From Gyromitra esculenta (Eukaryota > Ascomycota > Pezizomycetes > Pezizales > Discinaceae): a stretch of 64,000 nt of DNA. This document shows positions 12,801 to 25,466 of this stretch, one piece after another (the first letter of the stretch is position 1; each line of letters opens with the position of its first letter). The stretch is taken from contig JBCAML010000003.1 of assembly GCA_038503075.1 (NCBI GenBank), positions 806,001 through 870,000 on the forward strand, given 5' to 3'. The notes below the pieces were generated by a model that saw only the letters and a program-made list of their open reading frames with translations, searched no databases and was not told where the DNA came from. The translations under genes and the position numbers were made by a program.

Positions 12801-15397
12801 GGCTGATTTCTATAGGTGGCCTGATGGGAGTATTTTTTGTTATAGTACAGCTAGCGGATAGCGTGTCGCGGTGCTAAAAACGTGAGACCCAGCCAACGAG
12901 GCTCGATCGGCGTTCGCTTTCGTCTCCGAAGCTATGGTAACTATACCAAATTATTGCCGATGCATATAGGTATGTCTCGGATCCATTGAAGAAAAGACGA
13001 AAAAGCAACAGCGAGGGAACGATCAGAGTCAGCACCAGTTAAACCGCTTTAAACCGTTCTCATCCAGCGTGTCCCGCTGTACATTCATTGGTTGTATAAA
13101 AAGTTCAACAACTTCCGAGCAACAAGAAGAATGGAGCACTAGTTGCCGTGGTGACCGTAAGAAAACTGTACTTCGAGATTCCAGGCCCTTTTCTATTTAG
13201 CTGGCGCCAAGGGTATTATCCACCGGATGTACGTGCGTGTATGTACACATGTACGAATTGGGGAACAGTTGCTGCGGCTATATAATGGCGGGTGATACAG
13301 CAGCAGCGACTCTCAGCCAACTAGGACCGGTTCACGAGGAAGGAGCCAATTGGAGAAATCCCTCGATAGGTTGGTGCTATGGAACTGCATCTCATTTAGT
13401 CTGGAGAGTTGTGGCCTGGTAAATTGAATTTTGATACATGTAGCTAAGGGCGCTCTGCGGACTTCGCTGCCGGTATATGTAATGTACTTTCTCTAGCAGC
13501 AGATGCAGAACGTGGTAACGACATGTAGTGCCTATGTCTGAAACTAGATGATAAATGTTTCATGGTCGAAAGCTCTTGAAGAATACCCCGGAATTAGAGT
13601 ATCGTCTCGATGTAAAAGTTTTTATCTGTGTTCGTATCTTGAGTCACTTGGTATAACGGATTGAGATTGGGAAGCCAAGAAAATTCATATCACACGCCCT
13701 ATTTTCTGTCGGAACCAAGGGACTGTACTTGTCATTCGACATGTATACGGTAACTCGGGGTGGAAAGTTCCCTATTTTCAGTCCTCGATTAAGTATATGA
13801 ACAAGTCGTCGAGGTAAGTTAACTTCTTACCACAAAAAAAGTACTTAAGAGTAGTTCGGAGGAGAGTTTAGTAATTTGAATTATCCCTGCATATGCAAGA
13901 AAATAACCGCCGGCTAACTGTATCACCTTAACACCAAAAGATGCTGCCGAGTAAACTGCTCGGGAAGTAATCATCAGAGATGAGAATCAAGTAAGTACTC
14001 TTGGTACTCATAAATACCCAGTCAAGCATGACTAGCGTACTGATCTTTTATCCTCAAGCCCACATCGTGGATGATGTCCCAGAAAAGTGTCCCTCTTTCG
14101 AGAGGGCCTGGTATTGGCTCATACCCACATGTTTTCTCAGGATCAACCACAGGTTTCAAAATTCCACTCGAACACCCTCTGAATTCTGTGCAACTGCGGA
14201 TAGGAGGAAGCATACGGCTAAGGTTTCTTTAAACTCATTATACATATGTGACTGGTCACAGAACGAAACGAAAAGCGAGCAAGAAAAGCTCTATCTACCA
14301 TCAACTACTTATCTATTATGAAATATGTATCTTATGACTATAGCGATAGCGTGGTACTTTTAACACTCTAAATTTGTTGCAGATTTAAAACCGGCTAAGG
14401 CCGAAAATATCTGGTATACTTGTCGATATCTCGAGCCCTCCTCCGCGGCCGAGGAAGGGCTAATTAATAGCATACTATCATAGATACCTTCGAATTTATC
14501 TGCTCACAGTTAAAAATATTTTTAGACTTTATCCCGGCCCATATCTATCTTGCAAAAATCGATTAGATCTCACAAGCAAGCTTAATCCAAATAGTCTGTC
14601 GGAGTTAAAAAACAAACAAACAAACAAACCTTCAGCAAAATCCGCCATTAGTGATTTTGGGTTGGTAAGATAAGCGTCCTGATTATAGTGGTGAACCGTT
14701 TTGTCGATCACTTCCAGGGTAAGATACAAGTGTGAGCATCTTAATTCCACCTATTTCCTTTAATTTTGATCTCTGTCTTCGAAAACTATTCGTATCCGGG
14801 TGTGGCTCCGAGGAATCATGATCATCTTATAATCAACCATAACGGATGCATTCGCTGGATGAAATGAACACCAACTTTGATCTTACTCGTTAAATTTTGT
14901 CATTTGTGGAATGCACTGGGGCTAGAATGCTACAGTTTTATATCATATGCAGGCCTAATCCATTCTAAAAACTTCAAAGATATGCTAATATTTCATCTCA
15001 TGTTTGATTGAAGTGCATTTTGATTAATTTAATCGTCGTTCATTCTACCGTTCGATCGAATTTAAAATGGGCCTTAGCTATATAAAGCTTGGTCAGAAGA
15101 TGCTTCTGATAAATAAATACCGCTCACGAGTATACTATTACACGGAGAGAGATGTCGGCCTAACCCATATTTTCACTCATTCTGCTTTCAAAACGGACTG
15201 GGCCTGCATATTTAAATGGGGCACGGATGCTCATTGAACGTTAAAAATTGAGAATGACAGGTACTGTTTTGCTCAATAACCATGCTAAATGTGAACTGGG
15301 TAAGGTTAAACTGAGAAGCACGCAAGGTGACTTTTGGATATCCTTCAGATGAGGCACACTCGACAGTTTGGCACTTTCCCGTGTCCCATACTATATA
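9900..15397. other. 5.5 kb gene-free region
   Basis: No supportable gene on either strand. Frames up to 122 aa occur (11199-11540, 11880-12248, 12434-12700) but lack domain resemblance or splice-linked continuation. A short tandem GCATCCAC repeat lies at about 12162-12180 and an AAAC repeat at 14607-14628. The octamer ACATGTAG occurs at 12108, 13436 and 13521. The region probably consists of decayed repeats. Confidence 0.5.
14607..14628. repeat. AAAC microsatellite
   Basis: Five tandem AAAC units. A mirror-type run (GTTT units) occurs at about 46,313-46,337. Confidence 0.8.
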
Positions 15398-15510
15398 CTC
15401 GTAATTGACTGACGTTTTTGCACCGGGCTGGCTCTGCATACCATACAAAATTGCAAAAAGCGTATGGGGCACGGGCCCAGCCCGGTGCACAAAAGTCAGT
15501 CATTCACGAG
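15398..15510. mobile_element. MITE-like element, family M3 copy 1
   Basis: A 113-bp fold-back element that begins CTCGTAATTGACTGACG and ends TCAGTCATTCACGAG, with TA on both sides (15396-15397, 15511-15512). The inner arms carry a second stem, GCACCGGGCTGG against CCAGCCCGGTGC. A near-identical copy lies at 18152-18264, so the element has been active fairly recently. Confidence 0.85.
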
Positions 15511-17820
15511 TAGCTAGATTGAAGGTAAGGCTAGACTGATGGATTGTCTGGATACGCTTGCCCGTGGGCTTAGTAATTTTTTTGTGCTATATGCTTGCCC
15601 TATGTTGTCACTGCCGGTGATCTTTTGCGTATGACATTAAGATACCTGGTGCCTAATTTATAGTCCTTTAGTAGGATACAATTTCCTTAGACTATAATTG
15701 AAGGTATTGCTTAGAATTTTGTCCAGAGAGCTAAGTATCCACACCAAAAGGAAGGAAGGGATCTTATTGGTAGCCACAGCGGATTAAGCCCAGCTAAAGT
15801 CTGTTTTTAGTTTCTCGATAGTGGACATGTAGTAGGTACTGGTAGTATTTCAATGTAATAACTCGGTGAGTAAAATAATACTTGGGATTGCTCTTTCTGG
15901 TTTTGGAGCGAAAGTTAACATGATATATTCTTATACAAGCTCAGTAGTTAGCTACCATTATTTTGAATTTCTAAGGTACTGCTCCATTGAGTGTCTATCA
16001 AGCGGAATGTTAAGGCCATACCAGAAACAATTTTGATTCAGCTCTAAACCGATTAAATGGATGCCTTCCCGTAAAAATCTAAAGTACTCCAGAGTAGTAA
16101 AGTAGGCTGAGACACACCTGACAACCGATCTGACAACTTCATGTTGTAGAATCATGGCAGGGGGTCCCACCCCTCTTCCAGATATCTGAAGCCCCTCAGA
16201 TCCCTTGAAGGGAAACAATATGCCGTGGCAACCAGAAACCATGCCAGAAGAGAGGTCACCTATGCCAGTTCTGCGGTCGCAATTCTTCAAATAACGAGAA
16301 AAGAGAGGTCTCTATACAGAGTTACTACTACATGTAGTATAGCCTTGTGTATTGGGAGATATCTGCTAATTTTCATGATTTTCCTGTGAAAAAAAATTAT
16401 TAGTAATCATCAAACTTGGTACTGCTGCTGTTAATAGATCTGAAGTTCAGGTTTAAATTCTGGCTTTCGTTCGTCTGAACTACTCTAGCCTTGAATACAG
16501 ATTTTACGGGAAGGCATCCAATATCTGGTATTCGATTATGCTTATAAGTATGGTGGTACTTGGGACCACATTTCTCTATTATAACCCGTTGTTATTTTTT
16601 TCTCCGATACCAATTAATATGATCACCATCCTAAATGAGGTCTCGAAGCTGTAAATAGAAGGAGAGTAGTATTCTCAATTACGGGGGTTTCCCGGCCTCG
16701 ATAGGGGTTGAAGGAAGATCAGTGAGGCGGAAAATTTCACCAGGTAAGCCCTGGCCGGAAGCCTTGATCCGGCGAAGACCTTTGCTTTACTTACCCCCCA
16801 TCTCATTGAATCCTATGCTAATAGCACTGATTATTGTGAGCCTAGATCTGTGTCCATAACCACTTAGTTCCCGGCATTAGTCGTGTGAGATGTTATTCGA
16901 TACTATCACTGGCAGCCAAATAAGATAACTGTTCTAGGTACGTAGTAGCCATTATGGGATTTTTAAATACTGGATGTTGGTAATGCCTTTCTTATAGGAC
17001 GGGATGAGACACCCGTTAGTTTCTGTCTGGTTTATTTTACTACCGAGTTTTGGTGTGTGTGAGTATGTAGATGTGAGAAGTGAGAAAAAACTTGTGGGAG
17101 ACTATTGTGACTTCATAGAAACTATACGTCGATCGCGAGGATCCAACAATAACGTTTTTCCTTGACCACTGGATATCCTGGTTCTACCATGCCACTTCAA
17201 CCTTTTTGTTGTATATATAGGCTTCCGAGATGATACCGAAAGCGGCACATTGATACTGTGGTCGATGTGTTAGCAATATATAGATTGCATACTTTCCTGT
17301 CCCGCTCTCTTGCCGAGAAATCATACCTTGGCTAAAAAGACCAAAAATAACTGGTCCCTTTCCCAATTGGCACTTTCTTTGCCAAGTCTCTGGCCTTTTG
17401 GTTGAGAGGGTCTATTGGTGAGTATATCGTAATTGAAAGGAAATGACTAAAAGATCATAAAATGCATGGTGTTCAATACCAGTAAATGAAAGACATTTCA
17501 TGTCACCATTGACTTCGGCGCAAATGGGCAAGGTTATTTTTGTTGAGAGAACAAAAAATACTTAGAGACTTTCCTAGAGAATATTTAAACTTGGTAGCCC
17601 CGATGCTTTATAAATTATTTCCGTGACGCGTGAGGCGAGTGCGAATTCATGCACAAAACCCAATCCCAATATAGGGTTGTATGACAAATTAGACCTTTCC
17701 CATCCTTGGAACATATCCGAGACGGCAGGTAGAATATTGCTGGAGAATAAAGCTCGGGAGAAGTCTGGTCCCTAACTTGATGGGGCTGAAGAACGTCGTC
17801 ATCGTATTCGTCTGGGCGGT
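15511..17820. other. gene-free region with an imperfect inverted repeat
   Basis: An inverted repeat pairs 16057-16099 with 16480-16519 (shared TGGATGCCTTCCCGTAAAA), without clear TA flanks. A 110-aa minus-strand frame (15958-16290) overlaps the left arm. Its peptide looks less biased than most spurious frames but I do not recognise it. No gene is called. Confidence 0.4.
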
Positions 17821-17974
17821 CAGTCTCTTCCAACCACACGACGAAACTGGGCAGTTGACGAGCAGGGGGTCTGGGAAAACAACAGTAGTTTAGGGTTCTG
17901 AGGACTGCAAGTATTTGCGGTGGTAAGCCCTTGTTCGCCGAGTGCCCAGTTCCGTCGTGTGGTCGGGAGAGACT
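17821..17974. mobile_element. MITE-like element with CAGTCTCT ends
   Basis: A 154-bp element with about 35-bp inverted arms: left CAGTCTCTTCCAACCACACG, right arm ending GGTCGGGAGAGACTG. Arm differences are T/C or A/G transitions. TA follows the right end (17975-17976); the left flank is GT, so the left target duplication may have decayed. CAGT termini with TA resemble Tc1/mariner-pogo ends. Confidence 0.7.
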
Positions 17975-18151
17975 GTACAAGTGGGATGCTATTGGCGATA
18001 AAGCCTGGCTGCGGTAAGCGAACTGTCAAACCTGCAGATTCTCAAATACCGGTATTTTGTCTTGTAAGCCATGCTAGGTGGGAGAGCGACAGCCAGTTGT
18101 AGGAGATTACAAGGCTCGATGCGAGGTTCAGTACATACCTCAGCGTGACTA

Positions 18152-18264
18152 CTCGTAATTGACTGACGTTTTTGCACCGGGCTGGCTCTGCGTACCATAC
18201 AAAATTGCAAAAAGCGTATGGGGCACGGGCCCAGCCCGATGCACAAACGTCAGTCAAATACGAG
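18152..18264. mobile_element. MITE-like element, family M3 copy 2
   Basis: Same length (113 bp) and nearly the same sequence as 15398-15510, with a handful of substitutions (for example CATACC versus GTACC, AAAGTC versus AACGTC). TA flanks both ends (18150-18151, 18265-18266). Confidence 0.85.
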
Positions 18265-18266
18265 TA

Positions 18267-20900
18267 GTAATAGGCACATACCACATGCAGTATCAACGAA
18301 ACTGAAAAGAAGATCTCACCGGTGGCGAAAGGAACGTGCACAGCTGACGAAGTTTCTAGCTCGTCTCAGTTTTTGGAGTTGTTGAAACGATCGGTCCTTT
18401 TTTTCTTTTTTCTGCCTTGTGTGTGCGTCATATCGAAGAACTCTAGATGGTGTAAGGTTATTTATAAAATTTGAAGTCGGTGTGAGAGAAGTCCGCCAAT
18501 TGTAGAAAATTACTATACCTTTCTTTTTCTCGCGATCCTTAGAATCTTCCAATGATAGTTGTCTGTGTTTCTGTTTGTCTCAGTAGCAGATATCTACTTC
18601 GTGGGCTGTACATCCATATAAAATGATCGCGGGAAAAATCGTCACACGTTTGGCAACTTCGATGATTGTGGCGCGAAGAATGGCACAGACCTTTGTGGAA
18701 ATTTGTGCAGCGCATATTCACGCCCCAAAAAGTTTGTTGTAATCCTGCGTGATGTAGAGCGAGTCAAGTCGCCCAGAAAAGGAATATTTAACTTTGGTAA
18801 GAGCTCAGACGGACTCTGGTGGTACGAATCCTACAAGACAAGATCCAACCAGGGATTATCGGGTTTACGAGTTCATCCCATTCCCACACCCCTTTGGAGC
18901 AGCAATGGCGACGTTTAACATCCACAAGTCGTGGACAAACTTCCATAGTAGATTGACTTTATCGAGTCAAAGGAATGCCAGAAGGGGCCTTACTGAGTTG
19001 AGGCTTAGCTGCAGAAAGTTGGTACATAAATCCTCCTCGGCTATGGATGGGAGAAGGGGAATGAAAACAATGACGATTATAACCAATTCTCTGTGATCAT
19101 CTTCGTTGACATCGAATTCACAGTTTTCGATCGGTATCCGAGCTATGACGAGTGACTCCAAGCTGTCTATGCTCCAGGGAAGAGAGGAAAACGGAAATCG
19201 TCGGCAATACCCGCTTCTGTGCATCCAACCCCGCATTTTCGGCAGGTTGGGGATAGCACGTAGCTTCTTGTGCAAGCGTATGCCAAACGCCAACCTGGAT
19301 TTAGGGCCTCTGCGAGAGCTTCTTTTAAGTTGTTCTTATTGTCACTGCTTCTTGCTGAGAACAGGTCGTGTCTGTAGCCGCAGACCCGACCATGGGGCTT
19401 GATGCCCACCAGCATCAGTTCCCTTCACCTTCGGGTTTTTTCTTACTTAATTATTTTTCGAGTTCATCATGGTCTTCGGCTATAGTTCTTTTTGTCAAAG
19501 CCTGCACGCTCTAATGGACTCAGTGTTTGGTTATTGCCTGTGTTGGGGCCGTTTAAGAGCTAATTATCGTCACTGGGAACTATGGATTGCGGGTTAGCTC
19601 CGAGGCTAAGTCGTCAAAATAAAGTAGGTTTATATAGAGGCTGGATCTAGTGTAGGGTGATAACCTAATCAGACAGAGTAGAGAATGGTGTGATAAATTT
19701 CGCTTGGTGGGCTCTCGTTTAATGAGTCCTGCCTACACATGTTAGTCACGATTATTAGACTGCGATTAACTTGTACCATAGTACCGCCATATTGGTGCGA
19801 TTTATCGGTTTTATGTGGTTTTATCTTGAGGGTTACTTATGAATTTCAAGTGCGATTCCGTCGGTTACTACAATGATTTCGGTTGCTAAAATCATATCAG
19901 ATTTTAATGCGATTATAACCAGTCTTGGCGATTAACAGCATAGCTCTACCGCTGATTATGGCTAACTACTTCCGGATCTCGCTCGACTATTTGCTTTTTC
20001 ATGTAGCATTTTGTGGGGTTGCGTCTTGTCCGTCTGGGAAGCGCAGATTTACGCTGGACCACCTGACCACCATCATTAATTCCTGGGGCCTGATCCAACG
20101 GCGCACTTCACCACTTTCGGGTTGCAAGAGACGTGAAGAAGAGACCCTGCCAAAGTCAGACCCACCAACAGCAGAAGAGACTTTCATTTGCTGGTCCGCA
20201 GCCGCCCCCAGAGTTCCCTTAGCTTGGGATTTCTGGCGCTGGGGGAGGTGCGCAACCTCATATGAAAAAGTAAATCCTGGTATGCATGGTGCTTGGGAGA
20301 CTGAAGCTGGTACCTTTTCTCACGCGCTACCTAGAGCATATACATATATATTGCCATGCGGACTTAGGGATGGGGGAAGGAGGTACTGATGCAACAAGAG
20401 ACGAGAAGGTGAGAGATGGATAAAGTCAAAGGAATAGTAATAGCGGAATGCTAGGTATCAGAAACAAGTTCACTGTAACACCCAAATACTCATTGGGCAG
20501 CAGCGTTTCGTCATTCGTAATGGAAGTAGAACATCAATCGCTCGAGTGAGCGCCATCTTAACGCATTGCGTCACATCGGTCACGGGCAACTGCGTAGGAA
20601 AGCATATGAACCTCAAATAACGAGAGCCAGAAAGCTACCGGTAGACGCATAATGTACCTCAGAAAGAGTGAGCCGTTAGACGTTGGTAAGAGAGATATTA
20701 CGGAGTATTCATGGCGTAGGGAGGCTTTTAGTACCTAAAATCGCGTTGTCAGAAGCGGAAAGCGGAGAGGAGGGAGGGAGGAGGGAGGGAGGAGGGAGTG
20801 GAAGTGGAGGAAGTGGAAAACGGTCAAAAGATCGCTGTCTGGTCATCATGGCAGCCGACTGGCGGGATAGGGAAGCTCGCGATACATACATAAGTTAGCG
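18267..20900. other. gene-free region with possible decayed coding fragments
   Basis: Minus-strand frames at 18967-19293 and 19167-19415 and a plus-strand frame at 19925-20389 (opening on TTG) are open but carry no motif I recognise. They may be decayed gene pieces or chance. No gene is called. Confidence 0.35.
20762..20820 (+). repeat. purine tract (GGGA/GGA repeats)
   Basis: A run of GGA and GGGA units, almost entirely purine on the plus strand, with several GGG blocks that could form a G-quadruplex. It lies about 1.7 kb upstream of the PSP1-domain start codon. Confidence 0.7.
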
Positions 20901-22539
20901 ACCTATCTACATATCTCCCCACCACCATACCATGCCACCCCACCGACAGTTCCACATACCCTTGTTCCACGCTAAACCCTCATTTTTTTTTTTTTTTTGA
21001 TCGTCCACTGCTGTTGTGGTTGCGGTCTGGTTGCTTCTGCTTCTTTTCTTCTGGGCTTTGCTGCCTTCCTAGGAGCTGTTCCCCTTCTCCCTCTCCCCCC
21101 CTCATCTCTAACCCTTCCCCGTATTTTTCTCCACATCTCCCCCTGTCCCCTTCCCAGGACACATCATCATAATCATTAGCCTCATAATAGTCCCCATCGC
21201 CTTTCGCTCTCTTCCTGTCACCGGTATCGTCTCATTGCCACTGTTACTCTAACTAGCTTCGTAGCCACTGCTGCCGTCTCAGCAACAGACATTATATCTG
21301 TCACCTTTCTTAAAACCATCACTCCCGTAATCTCTCGAATCACTGCAAAAACTGATTGCCTAAACGTGTGTTTGGGTATCAAGAACCACAATTATCATTA
21401 AGCTGTCCATCATTTCTGTTAATCAAAGCGTTTTTCCCGCTCGTTCCTCGTTTTCGCTTGCAACCCCCTACGTTGCTGGCTGGCGCTTGTATGATGGCCA
21501 CCAACTAGCGAACGATCGAACAGAGAAACATCTAAAAGCCCACCCCCCCGCCCACCCCTGGTTCGTACTCCCTCTTTCTCATCCAGATACCTATAGATAA
21601 TAGGTAGGTGGCCGCTTTGCTGCTGCCAACGACTCTTCTTCTCTTTCGTTGGATTTTCTGATACAACATCACAATCGCCGATAGCTCTTGTAAAGCCTAT
21701 CAGTTTCTCACATATCTTAATACTGTTCTTATTTCATTTGATTCTAAGACACGTCTATAATTCGCGGATCCCCGGACAGGTGAGCCTCATCTAGGATCCT
21801 CCAACATTCTTTTCACAGACGCGGAGGTTCTCAATACTTTCGAAGCTCGTGCTGATGCCTGCGATGGCTTGACAGCTCCAATATACACCTAGAATTCACG
21901 CAGGGCGGCTACAATTCAAGTCCCAATCATAGTTTTTGGAGCGTCTTTTTGTTCCATCGCCCGTTTCGCCCTGGTATGGAACCTTACCACAACTGGGCGC
22001 GCCTTTTTTCAATTCTCAGCTGACTCGGCTACCCCAGAAAGTTTATCTCGTCTCATAGCCAAGAGCGGCCGCTTTTCACGGCCGCCTCTCTACATTTTCT
22101 ATCAACCTAATATTTGCGTGCGGCTAGTTCATTTATAGTCGCGGTGTTTCTCTCTGTTTCGTCTTACCTGCTCTTGTTCAGTGTGTCCGTGGCGATTTCT
22201 TCGGCTTTGCCTCGTTTCACCGTCAGTAGAGCCGCATGCAGAAAGTGAGTTGATAGGCTTGCTTGTCTTAAATATCCTTCCGAATTCTTACTCACGCGTG
22301 TGTCGCCTACCGTTTTATAGAATCGTCCACTCTTTCATTTAGAGGACCAGATTGGTTACAGCATCCCACCTTTCATTCGTCCATCTCAAGAGCCCACCAA
22401 GGAAGACCAGATCACAGTTGGTACCTCAAACACTGCCCCAAAAGATTCTCTTTTCAGCTGCTATTTTACACACAATCCCTCTTCGTATCGCTCAAGTTCT
22501 GGAAACGAGGATTTTGACAGCCAGCACGCTCGCGACGAT
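20900..22539 (+). promoter_or_regulatory. long pyrimidine-rich leader/promoter of the PSP1-domain gene
   Basis: About 1.6 kb, strongly C/T-rich on the coding strand with a T run near 20983-20998 and C-rich blocks near 21090 and 21540. A plausible 5' UTR intron runs 22245-22320 (GTGAGT donor, TTATAG acceptor), and a GGTGAGCC donor sits near 21779. Short upstream ATGs (for example 22237) precede the main ATG. The exact transcription start cannot be read from sequence. Confidence 0.45.
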
Positions 22540-25466
22540 ATGTCGGACGTGCCTTCAACCAACACACCACGGCTGAGCGATATCTCTTCGCTTGATTCTC
22601 CTCGAACATCGCTCGATCAGACATTAGTCACCGGAATGGCAGGTAATCAAGCAACAACCCCCGGGTCGAGCTTCAATCCTCTAGGGAGTGCGGGTACTCA
22701 GTTGGTAATTGACGAGTCCCGGTTACGTCGTGCATCTCCTGATTCGGACGCGTTGGTTTCTTCTGATGAAGAGGCCGAGCACAACCAACATTCTTACTTT
22801 TCACAGCATAAAAATAGCGCTATCTCCGCGCTCTCATCGAGACGCCCATCTTACGCTGCCGAATTTCAGAATCGCCAGAGAACCTATTCCGTAGCTGGAG
22901 GTGGACCTTTATCTCCTGCCTCCTCTCACCCTTCCGCTCCGTCCGGGGATACTGCTGCCTGGGCAGCCGGACTCCAAGGAGCTGGCCAATCTTTAGCGCC
23001 CATCTGGAATTCTATCTGGAATAACGAACCCTCCAGGAAGAGCCCCCCAGGGCCACTAGACGTACGCCGTTCTTCGGTCGCTGGTATATCTACCCAAAGC
23101 CCTTTGTTCGTTGGTAGCGAGGCTCTACCAAGTCCGACCACGATGACTCCAAGCTCCGGAGATTTCCCGATCCCAATCCCATTACAACCGCAGCTCCGGA
23201 ATTATAGATCCATGTCGTTTTCTGTTGGCCAACAGCCTCGGGAGTTGGATGAGCGTCCGAGACTGTCTCCCCCGGTAGGTGGGCCTAGGCCACACGCCGC
23301 CCCTGGCCTTCATCACCGACCTTCAAGACCTAGTCTGCTTTCTGGGGAACAGTATCCAGGGGAATCCACTCCTCTCCGCAGTGTCTTTGAAACTGAGGAT
23401 GATGATGATAATGAAAGTGACCGCCTGAGAGACGGCTCATCTCTGAATGGAACAAGTGGATACCCCCAACATTCAAATGGTGGGGCTACTGCAACTCAGC
23501 AGGTTCTTCAGATGCGGGCAAGATATGAATCTATGAGGCTTAGGAATCGATCAGCTTCAACTGCCAATATCACCCTAGCTGCAGGCTTTGGTGGGATGCC
23601 ATCTGCAGGTTTGGGTGGTGGAAGAGATGGCGAAAAGAACTTTCCTCATGAAGAATACGAATCAGCGCTTGCAGATGATGACGAGCTAGATTACCATCAC
23701 TACTCCGAGCAAAGACGATTCAGCGAGGCGCCTCCTAGATCGTTGAGTATATATGCCGAAAATCAACGTCTGGAAAATCTCAGGAGGCAGCATTGGCAGA
23801 GCCCTAGCGGGCCTTTTGGAGGGCCGGAATCTGGAAGCCAGAGCAGGAGACACTCCTTTGCCGGCCGACTTCCTATGAATGATGGAATTGAAAAGGAGTT
23901 TGGTATGATAAGTGATCTTGGGAAACGGACTGCTAGCCCACCTAGGTACAGGGAGAATGGCATGGGCAGCCTTGGTAGCAGAGGAAACTATTTGTCTCTA
24001 ACCGATGCATCGATATCTGACTCTTCTGGTAAAGAAAACTTCTATCTTAGTGAAGATAGTCGTCTCCGCCAGCGTCAGACATTTCCCTCAAACAAGCTAG
24101 CTGGAATCAGTCCTTCGCCGGCAACGCCTCCGAATCAACACCATCTACAGCAGCTGCAAGCATACCAAGCTCCAGCTCGAATCCCCTCCCCTCCCCCGAG
24201 TGGTCCGCATCGCGGGATGATGGGTATAGTTCCCCACCACACCCAGCAACCCAGAAGCCAACAACTCCTGTACTTCGTCACTTTCAAGGCACAGCGAGGG
24301 GATGTTTTTTATGTTCAAGAAGGGACCGGGTTGCATGTTCGCAATGGTGATTTGGTAATAGTTGAGGCAGATAGAGGCACTGATCTTGGTACCGTGGTGG
24401 CGGAAAGCATTACCTGGCAACAAGCCAGAGATATGAAAGAGCGCCATGCTAAGGAACAATACGAGTGGCTTATGCTGTTTGCTACGAGAAGGCCGACAGC
24501 CCCGGGTGCTCCCTCAAATGGGGCTGGGAACGTGCATAACGGTGTCAGTGGAGGTACATCTACATTTAACAACGGTGGTAGTACTGGCGCTATGCCCGCT
24601 GCTCATGGCCCAATGCAGGGACAAGAAAGTGCCACCATGGAGTTGAAGCCTAAGATGATCAAGCGGCTGGCTCAGGTTCACGAAATTCAAACTTTGAGAG
24701 ATAAAGAGGCAAATGAGGCAAAAGCGAAAAGGGTATGCCAACAGAAGGTTTCGGAACATAGGCTACCCATGGAGATTCTGGATGCGGAGTTTCAGATGTA
24801 TGGATTTTCGCGTATTCTTAATCTCTCTCTTTGCTGACAGATGGATTTAGGGACTGGAAAAAGTTGACCTTCTATTATTTCGCCGATTCTTACATCAATT
24901 TTAATTCCTTAGTCACCGACCTTTTTAAAGTGTATAAAACTCGTATTTGGATGTCAGCTATGAATCCAGCTTCGTTTGCTCATCCCACTGGCCTTCATCC
25001 ACCAGGGTCTGGCCTCACCGCTTCCGGTGCCCTCGGGACCATTGGCGATCCTCCAAGCGACCATCAGCCCCAGCTAATGCACCATTCCCAGTTCCCAGGA
25101 ATTAGTCAAGCTTACGCTGGGTATGGACCACCAGTGTCTAATGGGGCCATGATGGGGGCCCATCCTCGTGGACACCAACTCCAGCAAATGGCAACACCAA
25201 GCCAGAACCCGATGCTGCAACAGATTGCTTCTGGGTTTCCTCCTCGCCATTCACCACATGGCTTAGTTGCAGCCCATCAAGACTTTAGCCATCTTCCCCA
25301 GCAGCAACTTAATGGTTACAATCATAACCAGTCCTATATGAATGGCAACTCTGGAAATCATCATAATCAGGACCATTTGGGGAATAATGTTGGTGGCCAT
25401 ACCGCGAACGGGAATTCAGATGTCTCCTGGATGAATCTGCCCGGACTTTCTCTCAACTCCCATTAG
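22540..25466 (+). CDS. PSP1 C-terminal domain protein
   Basis: Exons 22540-24797 and 24851-25466, 957 aa. The 53-bp intron was placed by family logic: exon 1 ends at ..EFQ-AT and exon 2 resumes at G-GAC-TGG, giving EFQMDWKKLTFYYFAD. The first available AG (24838-24840) would give an immediate stop, so the AG at 24849-24850 is used. Residues 1-570 are low-complexity Ser/Pro/Gly-rich with acidic patches. The PSP1 domain spans about 577-790: LYFVTFKAQRGDVFYVQ, NGDLVIVEADRGTDLGTV, MEILDAEFQ and DLFKVYKTRIWM. The tail is Gln/His/Asn/Gly-rich. Yeast Psp1 was found as a suppressor of DNA polymerase mutants, and the domain also occurs in bacterial YaaT-type proteins; its molecular role here is not known. 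The architecture (long disordered arms around one domain) suits a protein that joins RNP granules, which is inference only. Confidence 0.9.

Noticed and set aside
15958..16290. 110-aa minus-strand frame
   Set aside because: Composition is plausible but no family is recognised and it overlaps an inverted-repeat arm.
19925..20389. 154-aa plus-strand frame
   Set aside because: Opens on TTG, no conserved motif, no splice-linked continuation.
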